A DNA stretch of 64,000 nucleotides from Pseudomonadales bacterium (lineage in GTDB: Bacteria > Pseudomonadota > Gammaproteobacteria > Pseudomonadales > Pseudohongiellaceae), in the NCBI GenBank assembly GCA_012103535.1, contig WLWQ01000001.1, positions 1,494,280 through 1,558,279 on the forward strand, read 5' to 3'. How positions within the stretch are numbered: the stretch's first letter is position 1; each line of letters starts with the position of its first letter. The translations under genes were made by a program, and so were the position numbers. The notes under the pieces were generated by a model. The model ran no database searches, had not been told where the DNA came from, and saw nothing but the letters and a program-made list of their open reading frames with translations. Positions 19,833 through 28,542 of the stretch are shown here, piece after piece.

Positions 19833-20576
19833 CTATAGGTTAGCGGTTTTGAGGTAACGCTGCCGACTTTCTGTGGCTTTTTTGCGTAATTCTTCTAGTT
19901 CACGCTTCTCAGTAACATCAAGCATAGAAGTCAGGAGCCGTTTAAAGTGGTCACGCATAGCTTGGCGCGCTCCAGCTGCATCCCGTTTTTTAAGTGCGGT
20001 CAGAATCTGGCTGTGTTCGCCGGCGCGGGCACCAAAATCTGCTGAGCAAACTGACTTGTAAACTGTACTCACAGGTTCGAGGTCGGTACGCATCTTCCAC
20101 ATAACATCGATAACATGGGATATCGCCTTATTACCCGAGGCACGGGCGATAGTCTTGTGAAAATCACGGTCTGCAACATCACCCTTTTCATCTTCAGGCC
20201 CCGAGTTAGCCATGATTTCGATATAAGCATCTAATTTTGCGAGGGTTTCATCGTCTATGCGAGTTGCCGCCAGTGCTGCTGCTTCGGCTTCAAAAATTGC
20301 CCTGGCTTCAGTCAACTCGAATGCACTTGCATCGGGTAATTCACCATTCTCAATACCTTTTCCGTCAAGCACATAAACACCGGAGCCCGTTTTGATTTCA
20401 ATACGACCGAGCGCCTGCAGCGCAATTTGAGCCTCACGTACAGTTACTCGACTAACATTGAATTGTTCTGCCAAATCTCGCTCAGCTGGCAATCGACTTC
20501 CTGGAAGATAGACTCCCTCGTCAATCAACTTTGCAATTTTGCGCGCAACGTTATGGTAGAGACGCTTGTCATTCAT
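19833..20576 (-). CDS. GntR-family regulator with FCD domain
   Basis: A 247-residue FadR-subfamily transcription factor. The winged helix-turn-helix spans about residues 5-72, with PGSRLPAERDLAEQFNVSRVTVREA as the recognition region. A helical FCD ligand-binding domain covers about residues 85-225. Regulators of this group often sense uronates or KDG-type ketoacids and repress catabolic genes. Repeated TTGGTA/TACCAA motifs near neighbouring promoters and its own start suggest that it controls this locus and itself. Effector and sign of control are inferred. Confidence 0.9.
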   Translation of the reverse strand: MNDKRLYHNVARKIAKLIDEGVYLPGSRLPAERDLAEQFNVSRVTVREAQIALQALGRIEIKTGSGVYVLDGKGIENGELPDASAFELTEARAIFEAEAAALAATRIDDETLAKLDAYIEIMANSGPEDEKGDVADRDFHKTIARASGNKAISHVIDVMWKMRTDLEPVSTVYKSVCSADFGARAGEHSQILTALKKRDAAGARQAMRDHFKRLLTSMLDVTEKRELEELRKKATESRQRYLKTANL

Positions 20577-20653
20577 TGTTCGATGCTCTCCTGCATCATG
20601 CTCTTAATAGGTATAGAAAAGAGGCAATACTAACGACTTTCTGATTGGAGTAT

Positions 20654-20690
20654 ATACCAATTTTCGATAAAACCATCACCAATTTACCGA
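20654..20690. promoter_or_regulatory. Operator candidates near the GntR gene start
   Basis: ATACCAATTTTCG and CACCAATTTACCG lie 80-115 bp upstream of the regulator, next to a minus-strand TATACT that may be its -10 box. They suggest autoregulation. Confidence 0.45.
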
Positions 20691-20866
20691 AAATAGGAAT
20701 TATCTCTGAGCTAAATCAAGATAAATTGTAGTAAACAGGAGCCAGGTTGAAATACCGATACAGGCCGAAAAGGCTTATATTTTGGGGGCTTCCTCGATCT
20801 ACCTAACTAATACGAGACAAGATTATTTGTTGAATACTATTTCGCCGAACCAATCTAAATTGTCCT

Positions 20867-20901
20867 TACCAATAGCCCGAATATACGCTGGTAATTGGTA
20901 T
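20867..20901. promoter_or_regulatory. Distal pair of operator half-sites
   Basis: TTACCAATAG and TAATTGGTAT face each other 15 bp apart in the 400-bp gap between the regulator and the HDOD gene. No gene was seen in this gap; the rest has no recognised features. Confidence 0.4.
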
Positions 20902-20981
20902 ATTTCAATCCGGTTTGAATCAAATTGAGCAACATCCATGCTCTTTGATTTTCTCGGTGTTACAAATCAGGTGATCAAAAT

Positions 20982-21011
20982 AAAAAGGGGCCAACGTACC
21001 CAGTTGGCCCC
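20982..21011 (-). terminator. Rho-independent terminator of the HDOD gene
   Basis: On the minus strand GGGGCCAAC-TGGGTAC-GTTGGCCCC forms a perfect 9-bp stem followed by five T. It lies about 25 bp past the HDOD stop. Confidence 0.88.
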
Positions 21012-21036
21012 TTCCCGTCTCTTGCTTTAACCTTGA

Positions 21037-21906
21037 TTACTTAAACGAGCTTATAATCGCTTGAATCTCGTCATTGTTATCCGAAATGAGATCCAGCCAT
21101 CCTTCTTTCTTTGAACTGCGACGATGTTCTACCGGTAGCTTCTTAAAAGCTCCGATCGATTCAACTTCTGGCAGGGTCGGCGCATCCACGGTCATGCGCA
21201 CTGTGTGATAGATAGACAGATTGGCAATGTCCAAGAGGCTGAAATCATCGTCATGAAATTCATTCCATTGGCCTGATTTCTCCATGACATCAATAAAGTC
21301 ACTATCGACTTCCCACTTACGCAGTACAGCACCGCCGATATGTTTGGCATACTGTCGGCACATCTGAAAATAGATTTCGGAATCAATTTCTTGCGAAGAA
21401 TCCAACATGGACGATAAAACTGTTAACGAACCAACTTCAGATAGCAGCATTGCCAATTGCACTTCATCAAAGGGCATTGATCTAGTTTTCTGTGCTATAT
21501 AAGCGCCTATACTTGCTTTAACAACCAACCTGTCCCAGGTGTGCTGAAAAATACTACGTGCATTAGCATCATTCAATTCAACCATATTACGTGTGGTATG
21601 AAGCATCACCAAACTGTTGGTAGCAGAGAACCCGAGGAGTCCGACAACATCTGAAAGTGATTTTGGGGGAACAGCACGACGATAGATTGGGCTCGATGCG
21701 GTTTGGACCAGGTAAGCAGTAAGCGCCGGATCCTTCATGATAATTTCTGTAATTTCCGCCGAAGTTGTATTTTCCTCCGCAATTGCCTCTCGCACCTGCA
21801 TAGTCACATCGGGCAGGCTCGGCAACTTTGTATTACCACTGAGCACTGTATTTAAGAGCTCTCTATAACACTCCTCAAGACCGGCTTGGGATAAACCTTC
21901 AGGCAT
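21037..21906 (-). CDS. HDOD domain protein
   Basis: A 289-residue cytosolic protein made almost wholly of an HDOD domain (a degenerate HD phosphohydrolase fold). LPSLPDVTMQVREAI and IIMKDPALTAYLVQTASSP are the typical N-terminal part, and SLSDVVGLLGFSATNSLVML follows. Such proteins act in signalling or as scaffolds; no catalytic HD pair is evident and no partner output domain is fused. It is a single gene with its own terminator. Confidence 0.85.
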   Translation of the reverse strand: MPEGLSQAGLEECYRELLNTVLSGNTKLPSLPDVTMQVREAIAEENTTSAEITEIIMKDPALTAYLVQTASSPIYRRAVPPKSLSDVVGLLGFSATNSLVMLHTTRNMVELNDANARSIFQHTWDRLVVKASIGAYIAQKTRSMPFDEVQLAMLLSEVGSLTVLSSMLDSSQEIDSEIYFQMCRQYAKHIGGAVLRKWEVDSDFIDVMEKSGQWNEFHDDDFSLLDIANLSIYHTVRMTVDAPTLPEVESIGAFKKLPVEHRRSSKKEGWLDLISDNNDEIQAIISSFK

Positions 21907-22037
21907 TTCGTAATTCCTTTTAGCACACTGTGGATTTTAAGCAGCTCTATTAAAGATAGACCCATATAAAGCGTTTTCCAGAAAATCCAAAGGAATTATG
22001 AATCGAATGATAGTTTTGCTTGAAATGCCACTGTTAT

Positions 22038-22054
22038 ACTTGGTCAGACCAAGT
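22038..22054. promoter_or_regulatory. FadR-type palindrome before the TAXI/acetamidase operon
   Basis: ACTTGGTCAGACCAAGT is a perfect 8-bp inverted repeat around one base. It closely resembles the TGGTCNGACCA core bound by FadR-subfamily GntR regulators. It ends 16 bp before the first start codon of the operon, a position suited to repression. Confidence 0.6.
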
Positions 22055-22070
22055 CACAGTGGGAACCATC

Positions 22071-22229
22071 ATGAAAAATCCCAATCTTGTAGCAAAAGTC
22101 AGTCTATCTGTATTGGCTATCGTACTAGTTATCATCTTTCTAGCCGCCATCGTAATCCCCAATATGGTTGAAGAATCACCTGATCAGCTGACTTTCACCA
22201 GCTTGACCAGTACGAGTAACGGTAGTTAA
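22071..22229 (+). CDS. Small single-pass membrane protein
   Basis: A 52-residue peptide, MKNPNLVAKV onwards, with one strongly hydrophobic helix (about residues 10-30) and a polar Ser/Thr-rich tail. The start is chosen because GTGGGA lies 6 nt before it; a longer upstream frame has no site and would run through the palindrome. It opens the operon, 31 bp before the TAXI-type binding protein. No family is recognised; it could be a leader peptide or an accessory membrane subunit. Confidence 0.55.
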   Translation: MKNPNLVAKVSLSVLAIVLVIIFLAAIVIPNMVEESPDQLTFTSLTSTSNGS

Positions 22230-22260
22230 TTAACTAAGAGTTCCACCTGATTATAAAAAC

Positions 22261-23250
22261 GTGACTCGACTTTCTGCTTATTTATTAGTCCTCTTATTTG
22301 CTTCATGCACTGATCAGGCAGGGCAGCGCCAGACCTATGTGTTAACTACTGGTACGACCAGTGCCACCTATTATCCAGTTGGCGTGGCTCTCGCTACCCT
22401 GGTTTCTGCGCGAGAAGAAGCGAACTTTTCCCTTACCGCAATTAGCTCAGCGGGTTCGCTAGAAAATGTGAAATTACTTAGAGATAACCAGGCGCAGTTT
22501 GCTTCAATGCTTTCGATTTTTGCTGCCTGGGCCTATGCTGGCGAAGGACCAATTCAGAATCCACAAACCCATATTCGTGGAGTAACGGCGCTGTGGCCAA
22601 ATGTAGAACATCTTCTTTTGCGCTCAGATTTAGTAACTGAAGGAACCTTTGCAGACCTGGGTAAGCTAAACGGAGAGCGAGTTTCCATTGGTATGAGAAA
22701 TTCTGGCGCAGAGATTACAGGATTCTATATTTTCGACGCGCTTGGTATCGATTATGACCAGAATCTATCTGTTGCCTACTTGGGATATGGCCCGTCGGCG
22801 GATGCATTGCAAGATGGCAACATTGTCGGATTGAACGCACCAGGTGGTCCGCCAATGGCAGCACTAACCAGAGCCCATGCACTATTGGGTGATGATTTAA
22901 CCATTCTCAGTGTTACCGAGAATGAATTAGATGCGATTAACTGGGAATATCCTATCTGGAATTTTTATGATCTGGCACCAGGCACTTATCCGACTCAAGA
23001 TGAAACCGTAACAACCGCTGCTAGCGCGAACGTTTTAGTTGTCAGAGATGATGTGCCAGAAGAGATCGTCTATAACCTGACCAAGTTATTGTGGGAAAAC
23101 CTGGCGGTGTTGCGAGAAATTCATAATGCGACTAGATCAATGGAATTGGAAAATGCGTTACAGGGAGTTCCTGTCCCTTTACATAAAGGTGCACTGCGGT
23201 ATTACCAGGATCAGGGCTTGGAAATCCCAGAACATCTGTTAGGTGGTTAG
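22261..23250 (+). CDS. TAXI-family TRAP solute-binding lipoprotein
   Basis: A 329-residue binding protein with a GTG start and a lipobox (LLFASC), so it is probably anchored in the periplasm. TTGTTSATYYPVGVALATLV followed by AISSAGSLENVKLLRDNQAQFA is the hallmark of the TAXI (TRAP-associated extracytoplasmic) family. These proteins bind small carboxylates or amino acids for a DctQM-type permease. No permease is encoded nearby; the next gene has only about four helices. It may act as a sensor or use a distant permease. Confidence 0.85.
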   Translation: MTRLSAYLLVLLFASCTDQAGQRQTYVLTTGTTSATYYPVGVALATLVSAREEANFSLTAISSAGSLENVKLLRDNQAQFASMLSIFAAWAYAGEGPIQNPQTHIRGVTALWPNVEHLLLRSDLVTEGTFADLGKLNGERVSIGMRNSGAEITGFYIFDALGIDYDQNLSVAYLGYGPSADALQDGNIVGLNAPGGPPMAALTRAHALLGDDLTILSVTENELDAINWEYPIWNFYDLAPGTYPTQDETVTTAASANVLVVRDDVPEEIVYNLTKLLWENLAVLREIHNATRSMELENALQGVPVPLHKGALRYYQDQGLEIPEHLLGG

Positions 23251-23267
23251 CTTTTCTGAGCCACTCT

Positions 23268-23627
23268 ATGCAACTTAAAGATTCATACATTCTAATTCTC
23301 TCAGCTACCGTAGGTTTTTTTGTCTGCTTGATTATTAGTGTGATCACTGGCAGCAACGAGGCATTCGATTCACCTGTCTATTTTCGAATCGGTATTCCTT
23401 TGATGTGTATAATGATCGCCTTAATTGCTTGGTTTTTCCCCAACCAACCCTGGCGCTGGGTAGTCAGCATGGGAACTGGGCAGTTTATTGCAATTTTGCT
23501 TGGAGGTAATTCTCTTTCCCTATGGCCAATTGCAATTGTATTTATGGCTCTATTGTCTATTCCTCAGCTCATAACTGCGCTTGCAGTGGCTTGGATCTCT
23601 CGCAGAAACAAAGGTGCTCAATCATGA
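23268..23627 (+). CDS. Small integral membrane protein
   Basis: This 119-residue protein has about four transmembrane segments (residues 7-28, 41-58, 64-84 and 88-110) and a basic C-terminus, RRNKGAQS. It is not recognised as a known family. It sits 17 bp after the binding lipoprotein and its stop overlaps the acetamidase start as ATGA, so it is part of the operon. Size and context would allow a DctQ-like small subunit, but this cannot be shown from the sequence. Confidence 0.65.
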   Translation: MQLKDSYILILSATVGFFVCLIISVITGSNEAFDSPVYFRIGIPLMCIMIALIAWFFPNQPWRWVVSMGTGQFIAILLGGNSLSLWPIAIVFMALLSIPQLITALAVAWISRRNKGAQS

Positions 23628-24874
23628 TCAATCGCTGCAACAAATACATCGGCGTTTTCTTTTTAATAGCGATCCAATTAGAGGGGAATCCAGTCATAGC
23701 CGCAGACAATGGAGTGATTGTTGTTGGAGGTACTGGGGAAAACTGCCTGGAAGATCCTGGTTGCGTTAATCGTCTCCACCCTGATATTCCGATGGCAGCG
23801 CGCGCGCAACCCGGAGAAACAATTTTGTTTCGAACTCGCGACAGTGGCGACTGGTTAGGAACCGTTGCCGCACAAACCACTGAACCAGAAACCTCGAGCG
23901 GTGACTTCGGTGCGGTCCATCCCATGGCCGGACCGGTATTCATAGAAGGTGCGGAAGAAGGTGACGTACTGAAAGTAACACTGCTAAACATCGACCCGGG
24001 GAAATACGCCTACACCTACGGTGGTAGTGGCGGATTCATTCCAGATCTGGTCGATGGCGAGTTCCTTACTATCTGGCGGCTCAATCGTGAATATGCCGAA
24101 AGCGATGATATTCCTGGCGTGCGCATTCCCAACGGCAGTTTTCCCGGCGTCGTTTCCACCCTTCCCGGCCCTAATCAGCTACGCATAATGCTGGAGCGTG
24201 AGCAGGAACTAGCCGATGCAGGTGGTCAAGTTTCTCTGCCTTCTCCAGGTGGGGCTTCGCCTGCCGAAATTTGCGGGCCAAACGGTTCGGCTCCTGACGA
24301 ATGTTTGCGCACTATCCCGCCGAGAGAACACGGCGGCAATATGGACATCCGCTACTTGCAGGCGGGCGTTTCTATCTACTTACCTTGTTTCGTTGAGGGT
24401 TGTGGACTAACCATTGGAGACCTGCACTATGCTCAGGGTGACGGCGAAGTGTCGGGAACTGCCATCGAAATGTCCGCGGATGTTTGGGCTACAACCGAAG
24501 TTTTAAAAGATGGCCCTGATCTATCCCGAGGTCCTCACTACGAAGGTTCTTCACGTTTTCTGGAAATTCCTTCACGGCGTTTTTATGCGGTCACAGGTTT
24601 ACCAATTAAAGAACCCGGAGAGGTCCCTCCTGACATGCAGTATTTGAATTCAGATGTGGTCGCGGGCCTTAGCAATTTGTCAAACGACATAAATCTTGCA
24701 GCACGCAACGCCATTGACGGTATCATCGACTACATGGTTTTTGAATACGGTCTTACTCGTAATCAAGCGTATGTCATTGCCAGCGTTGCAGTGGATCTTC
24801 GCATTAGCCAGCTGGTAGATTCACCGAATGTTGGCGTCACTGCGCTACTGCCTTTAGATATTTTTAATAATTAG
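23624..24874 (+). CDS. Exported acetamidase/formamidase family protein
   Basis: A protein of about 416 residues with a signal peptide (cleavage after VIAA). It shows acetamidase/formamidase features: HPDIPMAARAQPGETILFRTRDSGD, VHPMAGPVFIEGAEEGDVL and GLTIGDLHYAQGDGEVSGTAIEM, the last being the metal/active-site region. Family enzymes hydrolyse short amides to carboxylate and ammonia. Export is less usual, as many members are cytosolic. The start overlapping the previous stop by ATGA is chosen over an out-of-place upstream frame. Context with a binding protein and a beta-lactamase-like enzyme suggests use or detoxification of an extracellular amide or lactam. Confidence 0.85.
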   Translation: MINRCNKYIGVFFLIAIQLEGNPVIAADNGVIVVGGTGENCLEDPGCVNRLHPDIPMAARAQPGETILFRTRDSGDWLGTVAAQTTEPETSSGDFGAVHPMAGPVFIEGAEEGDVLKVTLLNIDPGKYAYTYGGSGGFIPDLVDGEFLTIWRLNREYAESDDIPGVRIPNGSFPGVVSTLPGPNQLRIMLEREQELADAGGQVSLPSPGGASPAEICGPNGSAPDECLRTIPPREHGGNMDIRYLQAGVSIYLPCFVEGCGLTIGDLHYAQGDGEVSGTAIEMSADVWATTEVLKDGPDLSRGPHYEGSSRFLEIPSRRFYAVTGLPIKEPGEVPPDMQYLNSDVVAGLSNLSNDINLAARNAIDGIIDYMVFEYGLTRNQAYVIASVAVDLRISQLVDSPNVGVTALLPLDIFNN

Positions 24875-24883
24875 AGGTCTACC

Positions 24884-25804
24884 ATGAAAAAACAAATCTG
24901 CTTTGCCATGTCGGCCTTATCGTTTCTGTTTTTTACGCCAGCGATTGGGCAAGAACAACATCTGCAAATTCTTAGCGATAAACTGCAATCGGACCTTGAA
25001 GCGATTGTTAATGACTATGAAGGTGTAGCAGGTGCCCACATTCTGGATTTAACCAGTGGCGATCGCTGGAGCTTTCGTGACGAGTTTGTATTTCCCCAGG
25101 CTAGTGCAATCAAGATTCCGATTCTTCTGGAATTATTCCGTCGTGCTGAATCCGATCCGGAAATACTGGGCCGCCGCGTCGAGTTAACGGATGAAGTCAG
25201 AACCGCCGGTAGCGGCGTATTGCGGGTATTAAGCGATGGTGGCTCCGCCTTATCTCTGGAAGATTACGCTATCTATATGATTTGGGTTTCCGACAATACA
25301 GCAACGAATGTGCTTATCGATGAGCTTGGCATGGAAGCAGTTAATCGCTTGTCTGCCTCACTTGGTGCAAATCAAACACTGCTGCAGCGGAAAATGATTC
25401 GACCGGATCAATCGCTGATTGGTAATGAAAATTTATCAACACCGCAAGATGCTGCTCTGATCATGGAAAAGATCGCGCACTGTGATCTACCTATGGGTGA
25501 GCAAGGATGCGATCGAGTCAGGGAAATTCTTGAAATACCTAAAGCGGGACCAATTCGCAATCCGGTGCCTCGGGACGTTGCTATCGCGTATAAACCAGGC
25601 GGCATAACTGGCGTTAGCACGGTATGGGGAATTATAGATCTTCCGGATCGCCCTTATGTCTTAACAGTCATGTCTAACTATGGTGGTAATGGTGACGAGG
25701 TAATCGAGAAAATTTCTGCACTTGCATACGATTACTTTAGTCGACTCTCAGGTATTACTGATTATGGCGCCCGAGTTCCACTTACGATAAAGAATCCCCA
25801 ATAG
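24884..25804 (+). CDS. Class A beta-lactamase-like serine hydrolase
   Basis: A 306-residue exported protein (signal ending PAIGQ). It has the class A order: Ser74-x-x-Lys77 in SAIK, Ser136-Asp137-Asn138 in SDNTATN, and KPGGITG near the C-terminus in place of KTG. A clear omega-loop ExxLN with the deacylating Glu166 is not seen; the region reads RPDQSLIGNENLSTPQD. It may therefore be a weak lactamase or another acyl-serine hydrolase. It starts 9 bp after the acetamidase and ends the operon. Confidence 0.85.
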   Translation: MKKQICFAMSALSFLFFTPAIGQEQHLQILSDKLQSDLEAIVNDYEGVAGAHILDLTSGDRWSFRDEFVFPQASAIKIPILLELFRRAESDPEILGRRVELTDEVRTAGSGVLRVLSDGGSALSLEDYAIYMIWVSDNTATNVLIDELGMEAVNRLSASLGANQTLLQRKMIRPDQSLIGNENLSTPQDAALIMEKIAHCDLPMGEQGCDRVREILEIPKAGPIRNPVPRDVAIAYKPGGITGVSTVWGIIDLPDRPYVLTVMSNYGGNGDEVIEKISALAYDYFSRLSGITDYGARVPLTIKNPQ

Positions 25805-25825
25805 ATTCTTTCTCAGACAAAAAAA

Positions 25826-27835
25826 TTACAAACGCAGCTTTATGCCACCATTGATAACAAATCCGTCGAGTGGAGCGAAAATGTCATTAAACATTGGATC
25901 TGTAAGCGTACCGGAATAGATTTGTTCGTATCGAGTCTGCCGCGTGTCGGTAAAATTTTCGAAATTTAGAAACAGAGAATATTGATCTGTAAAGACTTTT
26001 TCCATCATTAAGCCAAAGATCCAATAGTCCCTTCCCCGTGATCCATCGGTTAAAGCCTGCTGTCCGAAATAGTAAGCCTCAAGCCCAATGCGAAAGTCAT
26101 CTTCCCGCTCGTAAACGAAAACAGTGTTAACGCGGTCTTCCGGGATTAACGTACTTTCACTGACACCGGCAGGTCCATGTTCTTCCACATCAGTGTGGGT
26201 GTAGCCCAGAAACAATTTGAAATCATTCCAGAACCAGGCGGCATTTATCTCCGTGCCTTTCGAATCTAAATAATCTTGCGGTTGGCTGAACGCATATTGG
26301 TTTGGTGCCACTAATTCTAACTGCAATGGGTCATCGACCCGCGTATAGAACACCAGAGCATTGAGATTCAGAGAGATGCCATTATCAAATTCGAAAGAAC
26401 GATTAATATCGATATTGAGCCCGGCAGATTGCTCCGCGTCCAGTTGATCTTCATTCAGCGGAAGAACATTCAGGAACTGTAGTGCTTCAGATTCTTCTGT
26501 GAACAGCGTTGGCTCTTTGTATCCTAGACCGCCTCCGATGCGCAAAGTTGTGTCATCGGACAGGTTGTACAGCAATGAAACTCGAGGCAGGATGAAGCTT
26601 CCGTATTCTGAGTTATGATCGAATCGAATACCACTCTCTAGCATCCAGCGATTAGATAATGGCAATGTTGCCTGAGCGAAAGCCCCTATGGTGTGACTGC
26701 TAAAATCCTGACTAAACCCAGGAAGAGGATTATCTTGCTCGAAATCCTCTGTCCACAAATTTATACCTAGTACCCAATCCAAGTTTTCATTGGCGCCCAG
26801 GATATGAACCTCAGAAAAACTAGAGAGTTGAGTACCGCCGAATTCGAATCCCGGTATTGTTAGCTCACGATCAAATCGACTCACACTATTTCGCAATACC
26901 AATTCATTTCCAGAATCCGAATATTGAATACGTTCGAACTGCGTTGAAATTCGACTCGTATCACTGTCTTCGAAATAGGCGGGATTTGATCTTCTGCCAT
27001 CGATGTAGTTCATGTCACCGCCAAGACGATCTTCAGTGACCAGACTAATCGCCATAGTAGTTTCGCTGTTCTCTCCCTCTAGAAATAATCTAGGTTTAAT
27101 TGTCCAGCGCTCGAATTCCGGGATAGCACTAAAGCCATTGTCGGCAGGATCGTAAGCATCACTGGCGTTATAGGATGTAAAAAGCGTAGCGCCTACATTG
27201 TCGTTCTGGCGGGAAAAAAATCCACTGGCATCGATGCCGTCTGCAGACGTGGCATTTAACAGAAATGAATTTTCCGGTTCTGCTCCCGGCCCCCTGGTTA
27301 CCAGGTTTACTAATCCTGCAATAGCACCACCACCAAAGAGTGTCGAATTGGATCCCTTGATTACTTCCACTTGTTGCAGATCTAAAGGTGCAATTTGCAA
27401 CAAACTTAAACCGCCCGAATATCCTCCGTATAAAGGCATACTATCTCTTAAAATCTGAGTGTATTTTCCATCCAGACCTTGTATACGAATACTGGAGTTA
27501 AAGCTGGTTGCAGAAGTCTGCTGCACATAAATACCTGTACTCTCATTCAGTAACATTCGAATGTCACCAGGTTTCATGTTGGCTTTTTCGTTGATCTCTT
27601 CTCCACCTAACACTTCGACACGAGTGGGCTGATTCTCAAAGCTACGCCTGGTGCGAGTGGAAGTAACAACGATTTCTTCCAACTCTTCTTCATGTTGTGC
27701 GATTGCGGAAGCAGAATAGTTCAAAGAAAAAATTACAAGAAAAAAACAGCCGATGACATTTAAGTGGTGCACAGAAGCAGTCACAAATTTGTGATTGGAT
27801 TGATAAGGCTTTACTGCCTGATTTCGGAAAGCCAT
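25826..27835 (-). CDS. TonB-dependent receptor
   Basis: An intact outer-membrane receptor of about 669 residues. A long N-terminal segment with a hydrophobic signal (FFLVIFSLNYSASAIA) leads to a TonB box-like LEEIVVTSTRTRR. The plug contains IRIQGLDGKYTQILRDSMPLYGG and VEVIKGSNSTLFGGGAIAGLVNLVT, and the barrel ends in GGIKLRL. The LDGKYTQIL..YGG pattern is like siderophore, haem or cobalamin receptors, so iron, another metal or a cofactor is possible. It follows a small membrane protein gene by 34 bp and converges with the beta-lactamase-like gene. Confidence 0.9.
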   Translation of the reverse strand: MAFRNQAVKPYQSNHKFVTASVHHLNVIGCFFLVIFSLNYSASAIAQHEEELEEIVVTSTRTRRSFENQPTRVEVLGGEEINEKANMKPGDIRMLLNESTGIYVQQTSATSFNSSIRIQGLDGKYTQILRDSMPLYGGYSGGLSLLQIAPLDLQQVEVIKGSNSTLFGGGAIAGLVNLVTRGPGAEPENSFLLNATSADGIDASGFFSRQNDNVGATLFTSYNASDAYDPADNGFSAIPEFERWTIKPRLFLEGENSETTMAISLVTEDRLGGDMNYIDGRRSNPAYFEDSDTSRISTQFERIQYSDSGNELVLRNSVSRFDRELTIPGFEFGGTQLSSFSEVHILGANENLDWVLGINLWTEDFEQDNPLPGFSQDFSSHTIGAFAQATLPLSNRWMLESGIRFDHNSEYGSFILPRVSLLYNLSDDTTLRIGGGLGYKEPTLFTEESEALQFLNVLPLNEDQLDAEQSAGLNIDINRSFEFDNGISLNLNALVFYTRVDDPLQLELVAPNQYAFSQPQDYLDSKGTEINAAWFWNDFKLFLGYTHTDVEEHGPAGVSESTLIPEDRVNTVFVYEREDDFRIGLEAYYFGQQALTDGSRGRDYWIFGLMMEKVFTDQYSLFLNFENFTDTRQTRYEQIYSGTLTDPMFNDIFAPLDGFVINGGIKLRL

Positions 27836-27869
27836 TGGCAAGTTATTTCAATACCTTCTTAAAAAGCAT

Positions 27870-28421
27870 TCACGCCCGGGATGTGACTCGAAACGTCCAC
27901 CAGTGATCGAATCGCTCCTGATCCAATGGTGGTCTCGGTGTCACCATGGTTTCCAAGTCAGTGTATTGCAGCTTGTTAACACGCGCGCGAAATGCGCGGT
28001 CCATGGTGGCAGGATCAGTTTCGCGATTAATATGAACCGGGTACAGGTTTTCACCAAGGCGTAACACAGCTTCCTCATCTTGCCCGACTCTTGCTGCCCA
28101 ATACTTTCTGTCACAAACTGAGCAACTTAAAAACAATTCGCCGTCTGGCGTTGCCATGCAGTTAAGATTGATAGAATGAGGTCGAATTCCAGCCCAGATT
28201 TGCAGCTGACAGAGATTTTCCTGGTTTGCTGTTGTGTTATTCCAGTCAGCAACTGGTTCTTGCACAGTTTCACCAAACAAATAACCTCCAGGCATGACCG
28301 CACAGGGGCAGATACTGGAAAAAATAATAAAACCGCTTACAGATACTAATGCCAGGGTGAGCAAACCGCCACCAATCCAGAGTTTGAGTAGTCTGTTTTT
28401 AGCTGAGGCTTCTTCCATCAT
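27870..28421 (-). CDS. Membrane-anchored protein, possible split-barrel fold
   Basis: A protein of about 183 residues with one N-terminal transmembrane helix (LWIGGGLLTLALVSVSGFIIF). A short CPC then follows, and CSVCDRKYWAARVGQDEEAVLRLGENLYPV. The RKYWAARV..D..V.L..G..LYPV pattern recalls FMN/F420-type split-barrel proteins, but this is a weak match. ATG is preferred over an upstream TTG because AGGA lies 7 nt before it. It precedes the TonB receptor and may be co-transcribed; a role linked to the receptor's ligand is possible. Confidence 0.6.
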   Translation of the reverse strand: MMEEASAKNRLLKLWIGGGLLTLALVSVSGFIIFSSICPCAVMPGGYLFGETVQEPVADWNNTTANQENLCQLQIWAGIRPHSINLNCMATPDGELFLSCSVCDRKYWAARVGQDEEAVLRLGENLYPVHINRETDPATMDRAFRARVNKLQYTDLETMVTPRPPLDQERFDHWWTFRVTSRA

Positions 28422-28542
28422 CTTATGTCCTATCAATCAGGCGTGAGTTCAGGGCATTATAGCCAATAGAATTCCACTCAGAGTAGTTTGAATTCTCCCG
28501 TGAAGGGGTAAAATCAGTTGAACCGACTTTCTGGCCTGACCT

